DNA from: a virus
IMG/VR virus record: IMGVR_UViG_3300033183_000035
Location: 1-22,417 of that record
Length of the DNA stretch: 22,417 bases
Strand: one strand, 5' to 3'
The notes under the pieces: generated by a model
The model's database searches: none
What the model saw: only the letters and a program-made list of their open reading frames with translations
What the model was told of the DNA's origin: nothing
Program-made: the position numbers and the translations under genes
Part shown: positions 5,588-13,887 of the stretch, in pieces
Layout of the letters: every line of letters starts with the position of its first letter
Position numbering within the stretch: the first letter of the stretch is position 1

Positions 5588-5981
5588 AAGCGTAGGCAAG
5601 TGGAAACTTCCACAGCCAACAGACATAAAAGAACAAGACGAATGGGTACAGATACCTCGCATTGCAAGGACTGTACCATTTGGCTACAAGCAAAATGAAG
5701 AAGACCCCGATATTCTTGACCCTATTAAAACTGAATTAGACTTGCTTGAAAAGGCTAGAAAATACGTCAACCAATACTCGTATCGTGAAGTGGCAAATTG
5801 GTTGAGTGCAAATACAGGCAGATACATTTCACACGTAGGATTAAGGAAGAGGATAGCGAATGAACGACAGCGTAAGAACCAAGCTGCAAGCCTCCGCAAG
5901 TGGGCAAGTTATGCGCAAGCGGCAATCGCCAAAGCGGAAGCCCTTGAAGAAAACAGAACAGGCGCAAAGGCCAGCGGTTAA
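5577..5981 (+). CDS. Terminase-associated DNA-binding-type protein
   Basis: This 134-residue protein starts inside the end of the small-terminase gene and itself overlaps the large-terminase start by 122 nt. The N-terminal half has GKWKLPQPTDIKEQDEWVQI and RTVPFGYKQNEEDPDILDP. The middle (about 60-105) reads YVNQYSYREVANWLSANTG then RYISHVGLRKRIANERQRKN, which looks like a helix-turn-helix of the recombinase or regulator kind. A long Ala-rich helix follows. I recall this region preceding the terminase ATPase in marine phages, sometimes apparently as part of the same chain. It may bind the packaging site or guide TerL. Whether it is a separate protein or is joined to TerL by frameshifting is open. 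Confidence 0.75.
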   Translation: MTTRSVGKWKLPQPTDIKEQDEWVQIPRIARTVPFGYKQNEEDPDILDPIKTELDLLEKARKYVNQYSYREVANWLSANTGRYISHVGLRKRIANERQRKNQAASLRKWASYAQAAIAKAEALEENRTGAKASG

Positions 5982-6117
5982 GATTGCAGAGGTAGAATAC
6001 GAAACATCTAATATAGAGGAACATGCAAATGTTCTTTTTAAGCCTAACGCCGGGCCACAGACAGATTTCTTGGCCGCTTCTGAAAGAGAGGTTTTATACG
6101 GCGGTAGTGCTGGTGGT
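5860..6117 (+). CDS. terL: Terminase large subunit, exon 1
   Basis: This is the first 86 codons of the large terminase. The ATG at 5860 has a good Shine-Dalgarno (AGAGGA, 5848-5853, 6 nt) within the preceding gene; ATG 5911 is an alternative. After a basic N-terminal segment come NVLFKPNAGPQTDFLAASER and EVLYGGSAGG, the first half of the Walker A loop. Homologues continue GKSYAML directly. Here the frame instead enters a group I intron at 6118 and meets TAA at 6193-6195, so unspliced RNA gives only a 111-residue dead product. Joining 6117 to 6905 restores GGSAGGGKSYAML exactly. The full spliced protein is 519 residues. Confidence 0.85.
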
Positions 6118-6904
6118 ATGTTAAAGTCTGACACGTTGCCACCTTTCGCAGTAATGCGTCAAAATAAACTGGGTGAACTGCTGGAAACCCGATAAGGGCA
6201 ATCAGCAGCCAAGCCTCGAAAGAGGAAGGTTCAGAGACTATCCGCAAGGAGTAGGCCATATTGGTCGAAGCGCCCAGCCCCTGCAGACAACAGGGTGAAG
6301 ATATAGTCCGCAGCATTATCTATACCATTACATTATGTAATGAAGTACCAAGAGGTAGTTAAATGCAATATCTTTTATACAAGGCTACTTCGCCTTCTAA
6401 CCGTATTTATATTGGTGTTACCAATAACTTTAAGCGAAGGATGAAAGAACACCTATCTTCAAAATACCCATTTGGAGAAGCACTAAGAAAATATGGGAAA
6501 CACAATTTTACTTACGAGTTTGAACAGTTTGATTGTGTCGAGGATGCATTATTAAGAGAAGCAGAACTTGTTACTGAAGAACAAGTCAAAGATAAAAAGT
6601 ATTATAATGTTGCAGTAGGCGGCGGTAATACAAAAATGCTTTTACATAATAATCCTATGCATAGAAAAGAAGTAGTTAAAAGTCACCCAAATTTGTTTTC
6701 AAGTGAATACAATCCTATGTATAATAGTGAATCTAAACAAAAGATGATAGAGTCACAAGATAGAAAACAAGTAAGTATTGATGGTGTTGTATATGATGGA
6801 GTTAGGATAGCTGCACGTAGTATAGGATACTCAAGGCAGAGGTTAATACACCGGCTTAAATCCAACAACTACCCTAATTGGAAATATGTATAGATAATGC
6901 TGTG
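6118..6904 (+). ncRNA. Self-splicing group I intron (IA-like) in terL
   Basis: The 787-nt intron has boundaries that follow the group I rules: the exon ends in U (6117) and the intron ends in G (6904). P1: exon GGTGGT (6112-6117) pairs with GCCACC (6138-6143), placing U·G at the splice site. P2: 6147-6150/6155-6158 with a GTAA loop. P3: 6169-6175/6271-6277. P4: CTGCTG 6178-6183/CAGCAG 6203-6208. P5: 6188-6190/6196-6198. P6: 6214-6217/6222-6225 with a GAAA loop. P7: GACTAT 6236-6241/ATAGTC 6303-6308, with the hallmark TTCAGAGACTA and AAGATATAGTCC boxes. An extra hairpin (6279-6283/6291-6295) between P3 and P7 is a IA feature. P9-like hairpin: 6326-6332/6336-6342. The endonuclease gene fills the 3' part. 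Confidence 0.92.
6363..6893 (+). CDS. GIY-YIG homing endonuclease with NUMOD-type tail
   Basis: This is the intron-encoded mobility enzyme, 176 residues. The N-terminal GIY-YIG nuclease reads YLLYKATSPSNRIYIGVTNN (LLY at 4-6 in place of GIY, YIG at 16-18), then FKRRMKEH with the candidate catalytic Arg25/26. Glu66 or Glu68 (LLREAELV) is the likely metal ligand, and YYNVAVGG (80-87) closes the fold. The middle has two NPM motifs (97-99, 117-119) of the NUMOD3 kind. The C-terminus (137-176; VSIDGVVYDGVRIAARSIGY, then SRQRLIHRLKS and a final PNWKYV) is a NUMOD1-like helix-turn-helix. It should cut intronless terL near the Walker A codons. AGAGG at 6351-6355 (7 nt) is its SD. Codons are AT-rich. 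The stop lies only 11 nt before the 3' splice site. Confidence 0.9.
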   Translation: MQYLLYKATSPSNRIYIGVTNNFKRRMKEHLSSKYPFGEALRKYGKHNFTYEFEQFDCVEDALLREAELVTEEQVKDKKYYNVAVGGGNTKMLLHNNPMHRKEVVKSHPNLFSSEYNPMYNSESKQKMIESQDRKQVSIDGVVYDGVRIAARSIGYSRQRLIHRLKSNNYPNWKYV

Positions 6905-8206
6905 GGCAAATCCTACGCTATGCTTGCAGACCCGTTAAGATATATGGGGCATCCATCATTTAGTGGATTGCTGCTTCGGCATACAACTGAAGAACTGCGT
7001 GAACTCATATTTAAGTCGCAGGAGTTGTACCCAAAAATCTGGCCCGGAATAAAGTGGTCAGAAAGGAAGATGCAGTGGACCGCACCATCTGGCGCAAGGT
7101 TGTGGATGTCATATCTGGATAGGGATGATGACGTCTTGCGTTATCAGGGTCTAGCGTTTAGCTGGATAGGGTTTGACGAGTTGACACAATGGGCCACACC
7201 ATATGCATGGAATTACATGCGAAGTCGTCTACGTTCCACTGCCCCTGATTTGCCTATCTTTATGAGAGCCACAACAAACCCCGGAGGTAGAGGACATCAC
7301 TGGGTAAAGAAAATGTTCATTGACCCAGCACCTTACGGGAAGCCATTTGATGCCACAGACATTGAAACCAATGAAGTGCTGCGATATCCTGCAGGACACG
7401 CAAAAGCAGGAAAACCTCTGTTCAAACGGAGATTTATCCCTGCGAGACTTACTGATAATCCTTACTTATCCGAATCAGGTGACTACGAAGCAATGCTTCT
7501 GTCACTACCAGAGCAACAAAGAAGGCAGCTTTTGGAAGGTGATTGGGATATTAAAGAAGGGGCAGCGTTTACTGAGTTTGACCGCAATATTCATGTTGTT
7601 GAGCCTTATCGTATCCCTAGTAACTGGGTTAAGTTTCGTGCTTGCGATTATGGTTACGGGTCTTATAGCGGTGTACTTTGGTTCGCAGTCTCTCCATCAG
7701 AGCAGCTTATTGTCTACAGAGAACTTTACGTATCAAAAGTACTTGCAACAGACTTGGCAGAGATGGTACTGGACTTAGAGGCAGAAGATGGGAATATTAA
7801 GTATGGCGTTCTTGACAGCAGTCTATGGCACAAGAGAGGTGACACTGGGCCAAGTCTCGCAGAACAAATGATTCAAAAGGGTTGCCGCTGGCGACCATCC
7901 GACAGAAGTAAAGGCAGTCGTGTTGCTGGTAAAAACGAAATACACCGCAGACTGCAGATAGATGAATACACAGAGGAACCTAGACTTGTTATCTTTAACA
8001 ATTGCACCAATCTTATCTCACAATTGCCAGCATTGCCGATTGACAAGAAAAACCCAGAAGACATTGATACAACGTCTGAAGACCACCTGTATGACGCTCT
8101 TCGGTATGGTATAATGTCAAGACCAAGGTTTAGTATATTTGACTATGACCCAATGGGTAGACCCGGTGGTGGCATGAGAGTTGCAGACAGCACATTTGGC
8201 TATTAA
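6905..8206 (+). CDS. terL: Terminase large subunit, exon 2
   Basis: This holds the remaining 433 residues of the packaging ATPase/nuclease. It starts GKSYAMLADP (Lys88 and Ser89 of the spliced protein, the second half of Walker A). The ATG at 6878 gives a frame running into this exon, but its first nine codons are intron sequence and it is not a true start. Walker B is SWIGFDEL (Asp177, Glu178), followed by the coupling motif RATTNPGG. The C-terminal RNase H-like nuclease shows its three acidic positions: Asp334 (RACDYGYG), Asp390 (GVLDSSLW) and Asp479/483 (DHLYDALRYG). The protein pumps DNA into the prohead and cuts the concatemer. The portal gene follows 12 nt later. Confidence 0.95.
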   Translation, partial: GKSYAMLADPLRYMGHPSFSGLLLRHTTEELRELIFKSQELYPKIWPGIKWSERKMQWTAPSGARLWMSYLDRDDDVLRYQGLAFSWIGFDELTQWATPYAWNYMRSRLRSTAPDLPIFMRATTNPGGRGHHWVKKMFIDPAPYGKPFDATDIETNEVLRYPAGHAKAGKPLFKRRFIPARLTDNPYLSESGDYEAMLLSLPEQQRRQLLEGDWDIKEGAAFTEFDRNIHVVEPYRIPSNWVKFRACDYGYGSYSGVLWFAVSPSEQLIVYRELYVSKVLATDLAEMVLDLEAEDGNIKYGVLDSSLWHKRGDTGPSLAEQMIQKGCRWRPSDRSKGSRVAGKNEIHRRLQIDEYTEEPRLVIFNNCTNLISQLPALPIDKKNPEDIDTTSEDHLYDALRYGIMSRPRFSIFDYDPMGRPGGGMRVADSTFGY

Positions 8207-8218
8207 AGGAAAAACAAC

Positions 8219-10354
8219 ATGGCTGATGATGAAATCATGATGGAAGACGATGCTATTGCATTGGAAGATACAGAAAACTCTGTGCAGGAAGATAGCGATG
8301 TTTCTGGCATTGTCCCATTCATTATGGAAAAATATACACGTGCAGAAGATTATCGGTATAATGATGAAGAGCGTTGGCTAAAAGCATATCGTAATTATCG
8401 TGGTCTTTATGGTCCAGATGTGCAATTTACTGAGGCAGAAAAGTCTCGCGTATTTATTAAAGTAACAAAAACTAAAACACTTGCAGCCTATGGTCAGATT
8501 GCTGACGTATTATTTGCAAACAATCAATTTCCTCTTTCCATTGAACCTACGGAACTTCCTGAAGGTGTAGAAGGCGATGTGCATTTTGACCCCCAAATGC
8601 CTGATGAAGTTCGTGCAGAACTGCAAAGCCCATATGGCTATAAAGGCGATGGAGAAGATTTACCACCCGGTGCCACAGCTAAGACACTTATGGATAGACT
8701 TGGCGCACTTAAAAATAAACTTGCACCAGTAGAAGATAAACTTGTAAAAGGTCCGGGTACTACACCTACTGCAATTACATTTAGCCCAGCAATGATTGCT
8801 GCTAAAAAGATGCAGAAAAAAATTCACGACCAGTTGCAGGAGTCTAGTGCAAGCAAATATCTACGTAGCACTGCATTTGAAATGGCACTCTTTGGTACTG
8901 GCGTAATGAAAGGTCCATTTGCTGTAGACAAAGAGTATCCTAGTTGGAATGAAGACGGCGAATACGAACCAGTATTTAAAACTGTACCACAAGTATCTCA
9001 TGTATCTGTCTGGAACTTTTATCCAGACCCAGATGCAAACAATATGGATGAAGCACAGTTTGTAATTGAACGTCATAAGATGTCACGTACACAACTTCGT
9101 GCATTGAAAAAGCGTCCATACTTTCGTAGCAAAGTTATTGATGAAGCAATTCAACATGGCGAAAATTACACTAAAAAGTATTGGGAAGATGACCTAGAAG
9201 ACTATGCACCAGAGCATGGTATTGACCGCTTTGAAGTTCTTGAGTATTGGGGCATGGTTGATACCGAAATGCTCAAAGAACAAGGTGTAGAAATTCCACG
9301 TGAGTTTGATGACTTTGATGAGTTGCAAGCAAACATCTGGATTTGCAATAATAAACTTCTTCGCATGGTTCTTAATCCATTTAAGCCAGCAAAGATTCCA
9401 TATCATGCTGCTCCATATGAACTGAATCCGTATTCATTCTTTGGCATTGGCATTGCAGAGAACATGGACGATACACAGACGCTGATGAATGGCTTTATGC
9501 GTATGGCTGTTGATAATGCAGTATTGTCAGGGAATTTGCTTATTGAAGTTGATGAAACAAACCTTGTGCCGGGTCAAGACTTGTCAGTATATCCGGGCAA
9601 GGTATTCCGCAGACAAGGCGGTGCACCGGGACAAGCTATCTTTGGTACAAAGTATCCTAACGTGTCTAGTGAAAACATGATGATGTTTGATAAGGCTCGT
9701 GTTCTTGCAGATGAAAGCACAGGCTTTCCATCCTTTGCGCATGGTCAAACAGGTGTAACTGGTGTAGGACGCACGGCTAGTGGTATTTCAATGCTTATGG
9801 GTGCTGCTGCAGGTTCAATCAAAACAGTTATTAAAAACGTAGATGATTATCTTCTTCGTCCTCTTGGTGAAGGACTGTTTCGTTTTAATATGCAGTTTGA
9901 TTTTGACCCAGAAATAAAAGGTGATTTAGAAGTGAAGGCACGTGGCACAGAAAGCCTCATGGCAAATGAAGTGCGTAGCCAACGACTTATGCAATTTTTG
10001 CAGATTGCAAGCAACCCATCACTTGCTCCTTTTGCAAAGTTTCCATACATTATTCGTGAAATCGCAAAGGCAATGGACCTTGACCCCGACAAAGTAACTA
10101 ACAACATGAATGATGCCGCTATTCAAGCAGAGATTATGAAGGGTATGCAGCAAGAGCAAATGCAACAGCAGCAGCAAGGTGTTGTAGCAGGTGCGGATGC
10201 TATGGACCCAACAGGTGCTGGTGGTGGCACAATGGGTGTAGGAATGGTTCCTACTCCGGGCGAACAAGGATTTAGTGCAAACAATGGACAAGGAACTGTT
10301 GAGCAAACTCAAGCCGCTGGTCAACAACAAGCGGCAATGGGACCACTTCAGTAA
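8219..10354 (+). CDS. Portal protein
   Basis: This is a 711-residue protein that forms the dodecameric ring at one capsid vertex through which DNA passes. AAAGGA lies about 10 nt before the ATG. The N-terminus is very acidic (DDEIMMEDDAIALEDTENS). The first domain has FIMEKYTRAEDYRYNDEERW, KAYRNYRGLYGPDV, and the VTKTKTLAAYGQIADVLF segment. The core has FEMALFGTGVMKGPF and a NFYPDPDANNMDEAQFVIER stretch typical of large podovirus-type portals. TGVTGVGRTASGISMLMGAA (about 510-530) is a conserved helical part. The C-terminus is Gln/Gly-rich (MQQEQMQQQQQG) and probably disordered. Its last 71 nt overlap the next gene in another frame. Position directly after terL supports the call. Confidence 0.9.
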   Translation: MADDEIMMEDDAIALEDTENSVQEDSDVSGIVPFIMEKYTRAEDYRYNDEERWLKAYRNYRGLYGPDVQFTEAEKSRVFIKVTKTKTLAAYGQIADVLFANNQFPLSIEPTELPEGVEGDVHFDPQMPDEVRAELQSPYGYKGDGEDLPPGATAKTLMDRLGALKNKLAPVEDKLVKGPGTTPTAITFSPAMIAAKKMQKKIHDQLQESSASKYLRSTAFEMALFGTGVMKGPFAVDKEYPSWNEDGEYEPVFKTVPQVSHVSVWNFYPDPDANNMDEAQFVIERHKMSRTQLRALKKRPYFRSKVIDEAIQHGENYTKKYWEDDLEDYAPEHGIDRFEVLEYWGMVDTEMLKEQGVEIPREFDDFDELQANIWICNNKLLRMVLNPFKPAKIPYHAAPYELNPYSFFGIGIAENMDDTQTLMNGFMRMAVDNAVLSGNLLIEVDETNLVPGQDLSVYPGKVFRRQGGAPGQAIFGTKYPNVSSENMMMFDKARVLADESTGFPSFAHGQTGVTGVGRTASGISMLMGAAAGSIKTVIKNVDDYLLRPLGEGLFRFNMQFDFDPEIKGDLEVKARGTESLMANEVRSQRLMQFLQIASNPSLAPFAKFPYIIREIAKAMDLDPDKVTNNMNDAAIQAEIMKGMQQEQMQQQQQGVVAGADAMDPTGAGGGTMGVGMVPTPGEQGFSANNGQGTVEQTQAAGQQQAAMGPLQ

Positions 10355-10490
10355 TTATATTGATGCGTTGATTGAACAAAATCATCGTACTCTTGAACAA
10401 GGTGATAATACAATTCTTATGCATCGTGCGCAAGGTGCAATTGCAGTGTTGCGTAGTATGAAGAAACTAAGGGATGCAGTAAATGGATGA
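10284..10490 (+). CDS. Small helical protein after portal
   Basis: This 68-residue helical protein starts within the end of the portal gene. I prefer ATG 10284 (MDKELLSKLKPLVNNKRQW) over the upstream GTG at 10275, because the MD-x-LLxKLKPLV opening looks like the natural start of the family. AAGGA at 10266-10270 is 13 nt from the ATG and 4 nt from the GTG, so the SD does not settle it. The rest (HFSNYIDALIEQNHRTLEQG, RAQGAIAVLRSMKKLRDAV) forms two amphipathic helices of coiled-coil type. Similar short proteins sit between portal and later head genes in marine phages; a portal or head-assembly accessory role is likely but unproven. The stop overlaps the next ATG by 8 nt. Confidence 0.75.
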   Translation: MDKELLSKLKPLVNNKRQWDHFSNYIDALIEQNHRTLEQGDNTILMHRAQGAIAVLRSMKKLRDAVNG

Positions 10491-13400
10491 TGTTAATAAG
10501 CAGACAGAAGAAATGTTATCTCCCGATGACATGATGCTGGATTCAAAGCCTGTAACACCTGAAAAATTAGCAGAAGCAAAGCAAGATGCAAAAGAAATAT
10601 TTTTTGAGTCTTTTCCGGGAATTGGAGAAGCAGCATCCGCTGGTAGAGTTGTTAAAGAACTAAAAGAAAAAGATTACGTTGGTGCTGGTATTGAAGGTGT
10701 TGCAGGTCTTGTTGGAGTTTTGCCTGTCGCTGGAGATATAGTTGGAAAAGGTATTAGGAAAACAGCGAGCAAACTTCGTAAGTCAGATATTCAAAATGCA
10801 GAAGAACTTTTAGATAATCCAGATAAAATGATGGAATGGCAAGAACAAAATAAACTGCCCGAAACACAACGTCAAGCAAATCCAGAAGTATCTAAAAAAG
10901 CTGCCGAAGATTTATTTGAAGGTAGAATAACTTCTAAACAGGCAAGAGAAGAAATACAAAGTGCCATACCTGCTCCTCAATTATATACAGCAGATAATAT
11001 GCCAGAAATGCCTACTGTAACCGAAGTTACTGGCTCTTTAGGGAAAAAGGCAGGAAAATTCGGAATACTTGGTGTAAAAGGTTTTGATTTAAAACCGGGG
11101 CAAAAGGTATCATCTAGGCTTGATATCCCAGCATACAATAATTACGACACATGGGTAGTATCAATACACGATGGAACAAAAGATGCTGGTTCTGTAGTTG
11201 GTTTTGGTCAAGCAATACGATTAAAAAATATTAGTTTTGGTTCAAAATCAAAAGAAGCCCTAGATATTGCAAGAGGAAAAAGAACTGTAGCAAAAACTGG
11301 CGAAGATAAGCCTATGGGCAAATCTACAATAGCCCGTATTTTTGGTGAATATGTACCAGAAGACCCTTATGTATTACAGGAAGAAGCCAGAAAATTACTT
11401 GCCGATCCTAAATCTGGGTGGACACAAGTTGGAATGAATCCCTATAGAGGCAGTGCCTTTTATAATAAGGAAACTGGTATGCCTGTCTTTGAGGCCGATG
11501 AAGTAATTCAAGTTGGACCTCTTGTCTTGGCTAAAAATGTAAAAAAACCAACTCTAAGTCAATTAAGAGAACTTGCTGTAAAAACAAGAGATGGCAAGAT
11601 TAGAATGTTTAATAAGGGTGGTAACGCTATGTCTATTGCAAAACAAATGGAAATGTTTGAAAACGGCGGCCTTATGGATGAAGGCGGTTCTGTTGACGAA
11701 GAATCAGGTAACGAAGTTCCACCGGGTTCATTGAAAGAGGAAGTTCGTGACGACATTCCCGCCCAACTAAGTGAAGGCGAATTTGTTTTTCCTGCAGATG
11801 TAGTTCGTTACTACGGACTTGAGACATTGATGGAAATGCGGCAACGGGCTAAAGCAGGGCTTGCTCGTATGGAAGCAATGGGTCAAATGGGTAATAGTGA
11901 AGAAGCCACACTTCCTGATGATATTCCTTTTACACTAGAAGACCTTGACATAGAAGAAGATGAGTACAATTACCAGATTGGTGGTTATGTTCCGGGCCAA
12001 TACAGTGGACAGGGCTACGGTACATATACATTGCCCGGAACTGGTGTTATGCAACAGCAGCCATCTTATCTGTCTACATACGGACAGCAGGTATCGCAAC
12101 AACAGCCAATAGATTATGGTATATATAATGTACCTTCTCAGCAACAATTTAGACCAGCTACATATACACCAGAGCCTTACACAGGTCCAAGATTTGAAGA
12201 TATAATTCCTACGCCAACAGGTGCGTATGATGAATTACGTAGATATGTAAATGCGCAAGGTCAAGTGCGCATGATTCCATTTGTAGATGGAAAGCCGCTG
12301 TATCCAATTCCACAAGGATTTTATCCAGAGGCAGAAATACAAGAGCAAGTTCCTGATGCTGTAGCACCTACAACTGGTCAAACAAGTGTTAGAGAAGGTG
12401 GGGATAGAAGCCAAGATGAAATGGGCGGCGGTGACATGAAAAGTGCTGCAGCGTCATTAGGTTACACTTCTGGCTCTGGTACATTAGCCGGATTAGGTAC
12501 AGCAGTGGCAGGTGCTGCTCTTGGTCTTCCCGGTTTAATAGGTGGATTTGGAAAATCTCCTACTTATGGAAATTTTGGAACAATAGACCCCGGTACAGGT
12601 GCTGTATTTGGGCAGTCTAATATTCCGGGTGCTATGGGCGGTACTGTGGCACAAGGCTACAGTCCAATAACAGGACAGCCTGTTTCAGTATTTTCTGGAA
12701 CTCCATCTGCAGGATATATGGGTTCTAGTGTAGCTAGTGCTTTTGGATTTGGTCCTTCTAGGTATTCTGCTCCAAGACTTGATGCGGCTACACCAATGGG
12801 CAAACTAGGATTAAAATCTACACTTGATATTGCTGTGTCAAATACTCTTGGATATGATGTTACTATTTCAAAAGAGAGACTGGAAGCAATGCCAAGTACT
12901 GCATATAAGTCCCAGCCAATTAGCGCATCTATGCTAGGATTTAGCCCAACACAGGCATCTTATAGCTTGGCAGAAAAAAATACAGGTACTATAGGTTCTG
13001 ATACAGGAAATATTACGGCAACAGATTTTGGTCTTGGTGTTGTAAACGAATCTAATCAAGTAGAAACGCCTAAAGGTACTGTAGTTCAAGTTGATTTTAA
13101 AGATGGCACTAAAGGTTCTTTGTTGGGAACGCCTGAAGAAAATAAAGAAGTTTTAGACAAATACAATCAAGAAAAAGGTCATGAGCCGGGTCCAAGTGGA
13201 CCTTCCGCACCTGCTGCTCCCGGAGGCGGTGGAAGTGGTCCACCAGCATCAGAAAAGGGGCAGGGTCCAAGCACAGGTGGAACAGATACTACAGGTGAAA
13301 CAGATACAGGCGGTAGCCCAAGTGCTGGTGGCGGTTCTGAACCTGATGATGATGGTGGCGCACCTTCTGGCGGCAACAGCATGGGTGACCAAGGTCGCGA

Positions 13401-13851
13401 CCGAGATGGTCGTGATGGTCCTCCGGGTAATGACAGTCCAAGTGGCTCATCTTGTTTTGCTGCTGGCACTAAATTTATCATGGAAGATGGGACAACCAAA
13501 AACATTGAAGACATCAAGATTGGTGATAAACTTAAACTTGGTGGGCGTGTGTATTCAACCATTCAAGGCGATGGTCTTATTGAAACATGGTATAATTACG
13601 GAACTACTAAGGTTACTGGAAATCACGCCATATTTGAAAACGGTGAATGGAAACGTGTCAAGGATGCTAAAGAAGCAATTCCAGCCCTACACAAAGAAGA
13701 GATTCTCTACACTCTTATCAACGAAAACCACAGAATGGTTGCAGAAGATGGAGTTGTCTACACTGACTACGATGAAGTTGACAACACAGGAATTGAAGAA
13801 GATTTGCTCATTCAACTTAATGGGCAAGGTGCTGAAGCAACAGCAGCATAA
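10483..13851 (+). CDS. Large multidomain virion protein with C-terminal Hint domain
   Basis: This is a 1122-residue modular protein. Residues about 35-95 hold a Gly/Ala/Val-rich hydrophobic segment (GIGEAASAGRVV, GVLPVAGDIVGKG). Residues about 208-360 form a conserved globular block (SRLDIPAYNNYDTWVVSIHD to VIQVGPLVLAKN). Residues about 395-492 carry the GGLMDEGGSVDEESGNEVPP, RDDIPAQLSEGEFVFPADVV and GLETLMEMRQRAK motifs, seen in many marine phage proteins. Residues 493-640 are Tyr/Gln/Pro-rich, 648-692 hydrophobic Gly/Ala-rich and 900-990 a Gly/Pro/Ser linker. From Cys991 a Hint domain begins (CFAAGTKFIMEDGTTKNIED, block-B-like TGNHAIF). A virion-internal or ejected protein that may self-cleave at Cys991 is the inference. 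SD AGGG is about 9 nt upstream. Confidence 0.8.
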   Translation: MDDVNKQTEEMLSPDDMMLDSKPVTPEKLAEAKQDAKEIFFESFPGIGEAASAGRVVKELKEKDYVGAGIEGVAGLVGVLPVAGDIVGKGIRKTASKLRKSDIQNAEELLDNPDKMMEWQEQNKLPETQRQANPEVSKKAAEDLFEGRITSKQAREEIQSAIPAPQLYTADNMPEMPTVTEVTGSLGKKAGKFGILGVKGFDLKPGQKVSSRLDIPAYNNYDTWVVSIHDGTKDAGSVVGFGQAIRLKNISFGSKSKEALDIARGKRTVAKTGEDKPMGKSTIARIFGEYVPEDPYVLQEEARKLLADPKSGWTQVGMNPYRGSAFYNKETGMPVFEADEVIQVGPLVLAKNVKKPTLSQLRELAVKTRDGKIRMFNKGGNAMSIAKQMEMFENGGLMDEGGSVDEESGNEVPPGSLKEEVRDDIPAQLSEGEFVFPADVVRYYGLETLMEMRQRAKAGLARMEAMGQMGNSEEATLPDDIPFTLEDLDIEEDEYNYQIGGYVPGQYSGQGYGTYTLPGTGVMQQQPSYLSTYGQQVSQQQPIDYGIYNVPSQQQFRPATYTPEPYTGPRFEDIIPTPTGAYDELRRYVNAQGQVRMIPFVDGKPLYPIPQGFYPEAEIQEQVPDAVAPTTGQTSVREGGDRSQDEMGGGDMKSAAASLGYTSGSGTLAGLGTAVAGAALGLPGLIGGFGKSPTYGNFGTIDPGTGAVFGQSNIPGAMGGTVAQGYSPITGQPVSVFSGTPSAGYMGSSVASAFGFGPSRYSAPRLDAATPMGKLGLKSTLDIAVSNTLGYDVTISKERLEAMPSTAYKSQPISASMLGFSPTQASYSLAEKNTGTIGSDTGNITATDFGLGVVNESNQVETPKGTVVQVDFKDGTKGSLLGTPEENKEVLDKYNQEKGHEPGPSGPSAPAAPGGGGSGPPASEKGQGPSTGGTDTTGETDTGGSPSAGGGSEPDDDGGAPSGGNSMGDQGRDRDGRDGPPGNDSPSGSSCFAAGTKFIMEDGTTKNIEDIKIGDKLKLGGRVYSTIQGDGLIETWYNYGTTKVTGNHAIFENGEWKRVKDAKEAIPALHKEEILYTLINENHRMVAEDGVVYTDYDEVDNTGIEEDLLIQLNGQGAEATAA

Positions 13852-13887
13852 ATCTGTTGCATAAACTGGCTACCCTAATCCCCCACC

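Noticed and set aside
6118-6195. Natural C-terminus of a 111-residue protein at 6195
   Set aside because: The last 25 codons are intron P1-P5 sequence; they have no protein meaning and arise only from unspliced RNA.
6878-6904. ATG at 6878 as the start of the large terminase
   Set aside because: The first nine codons are intron sequence; the product would lack the first half of Walker A, which lies intact at 6091-6117.
7180-7206. TTGACA inside terL exon 2
   Set aside because: The partner box is poor (TATGCA at 15 nt) and the bases are explained by conserved codons DELTQW.
7320-7778. A 152-codon frame inside terL exon 2
   Set aside because: Overlaps the nuclease domain in another frame and shows no motif or start signal.
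13181-13864. A 227-codon open frame nested out of frame in the Hint-protein gene
   Set aside because: Its long open run follows from Gly/Pro/Ser-rich codons of the real frame; the product is a low-complexity Val/Leu/Gln string with no SD and no recognisable motif.
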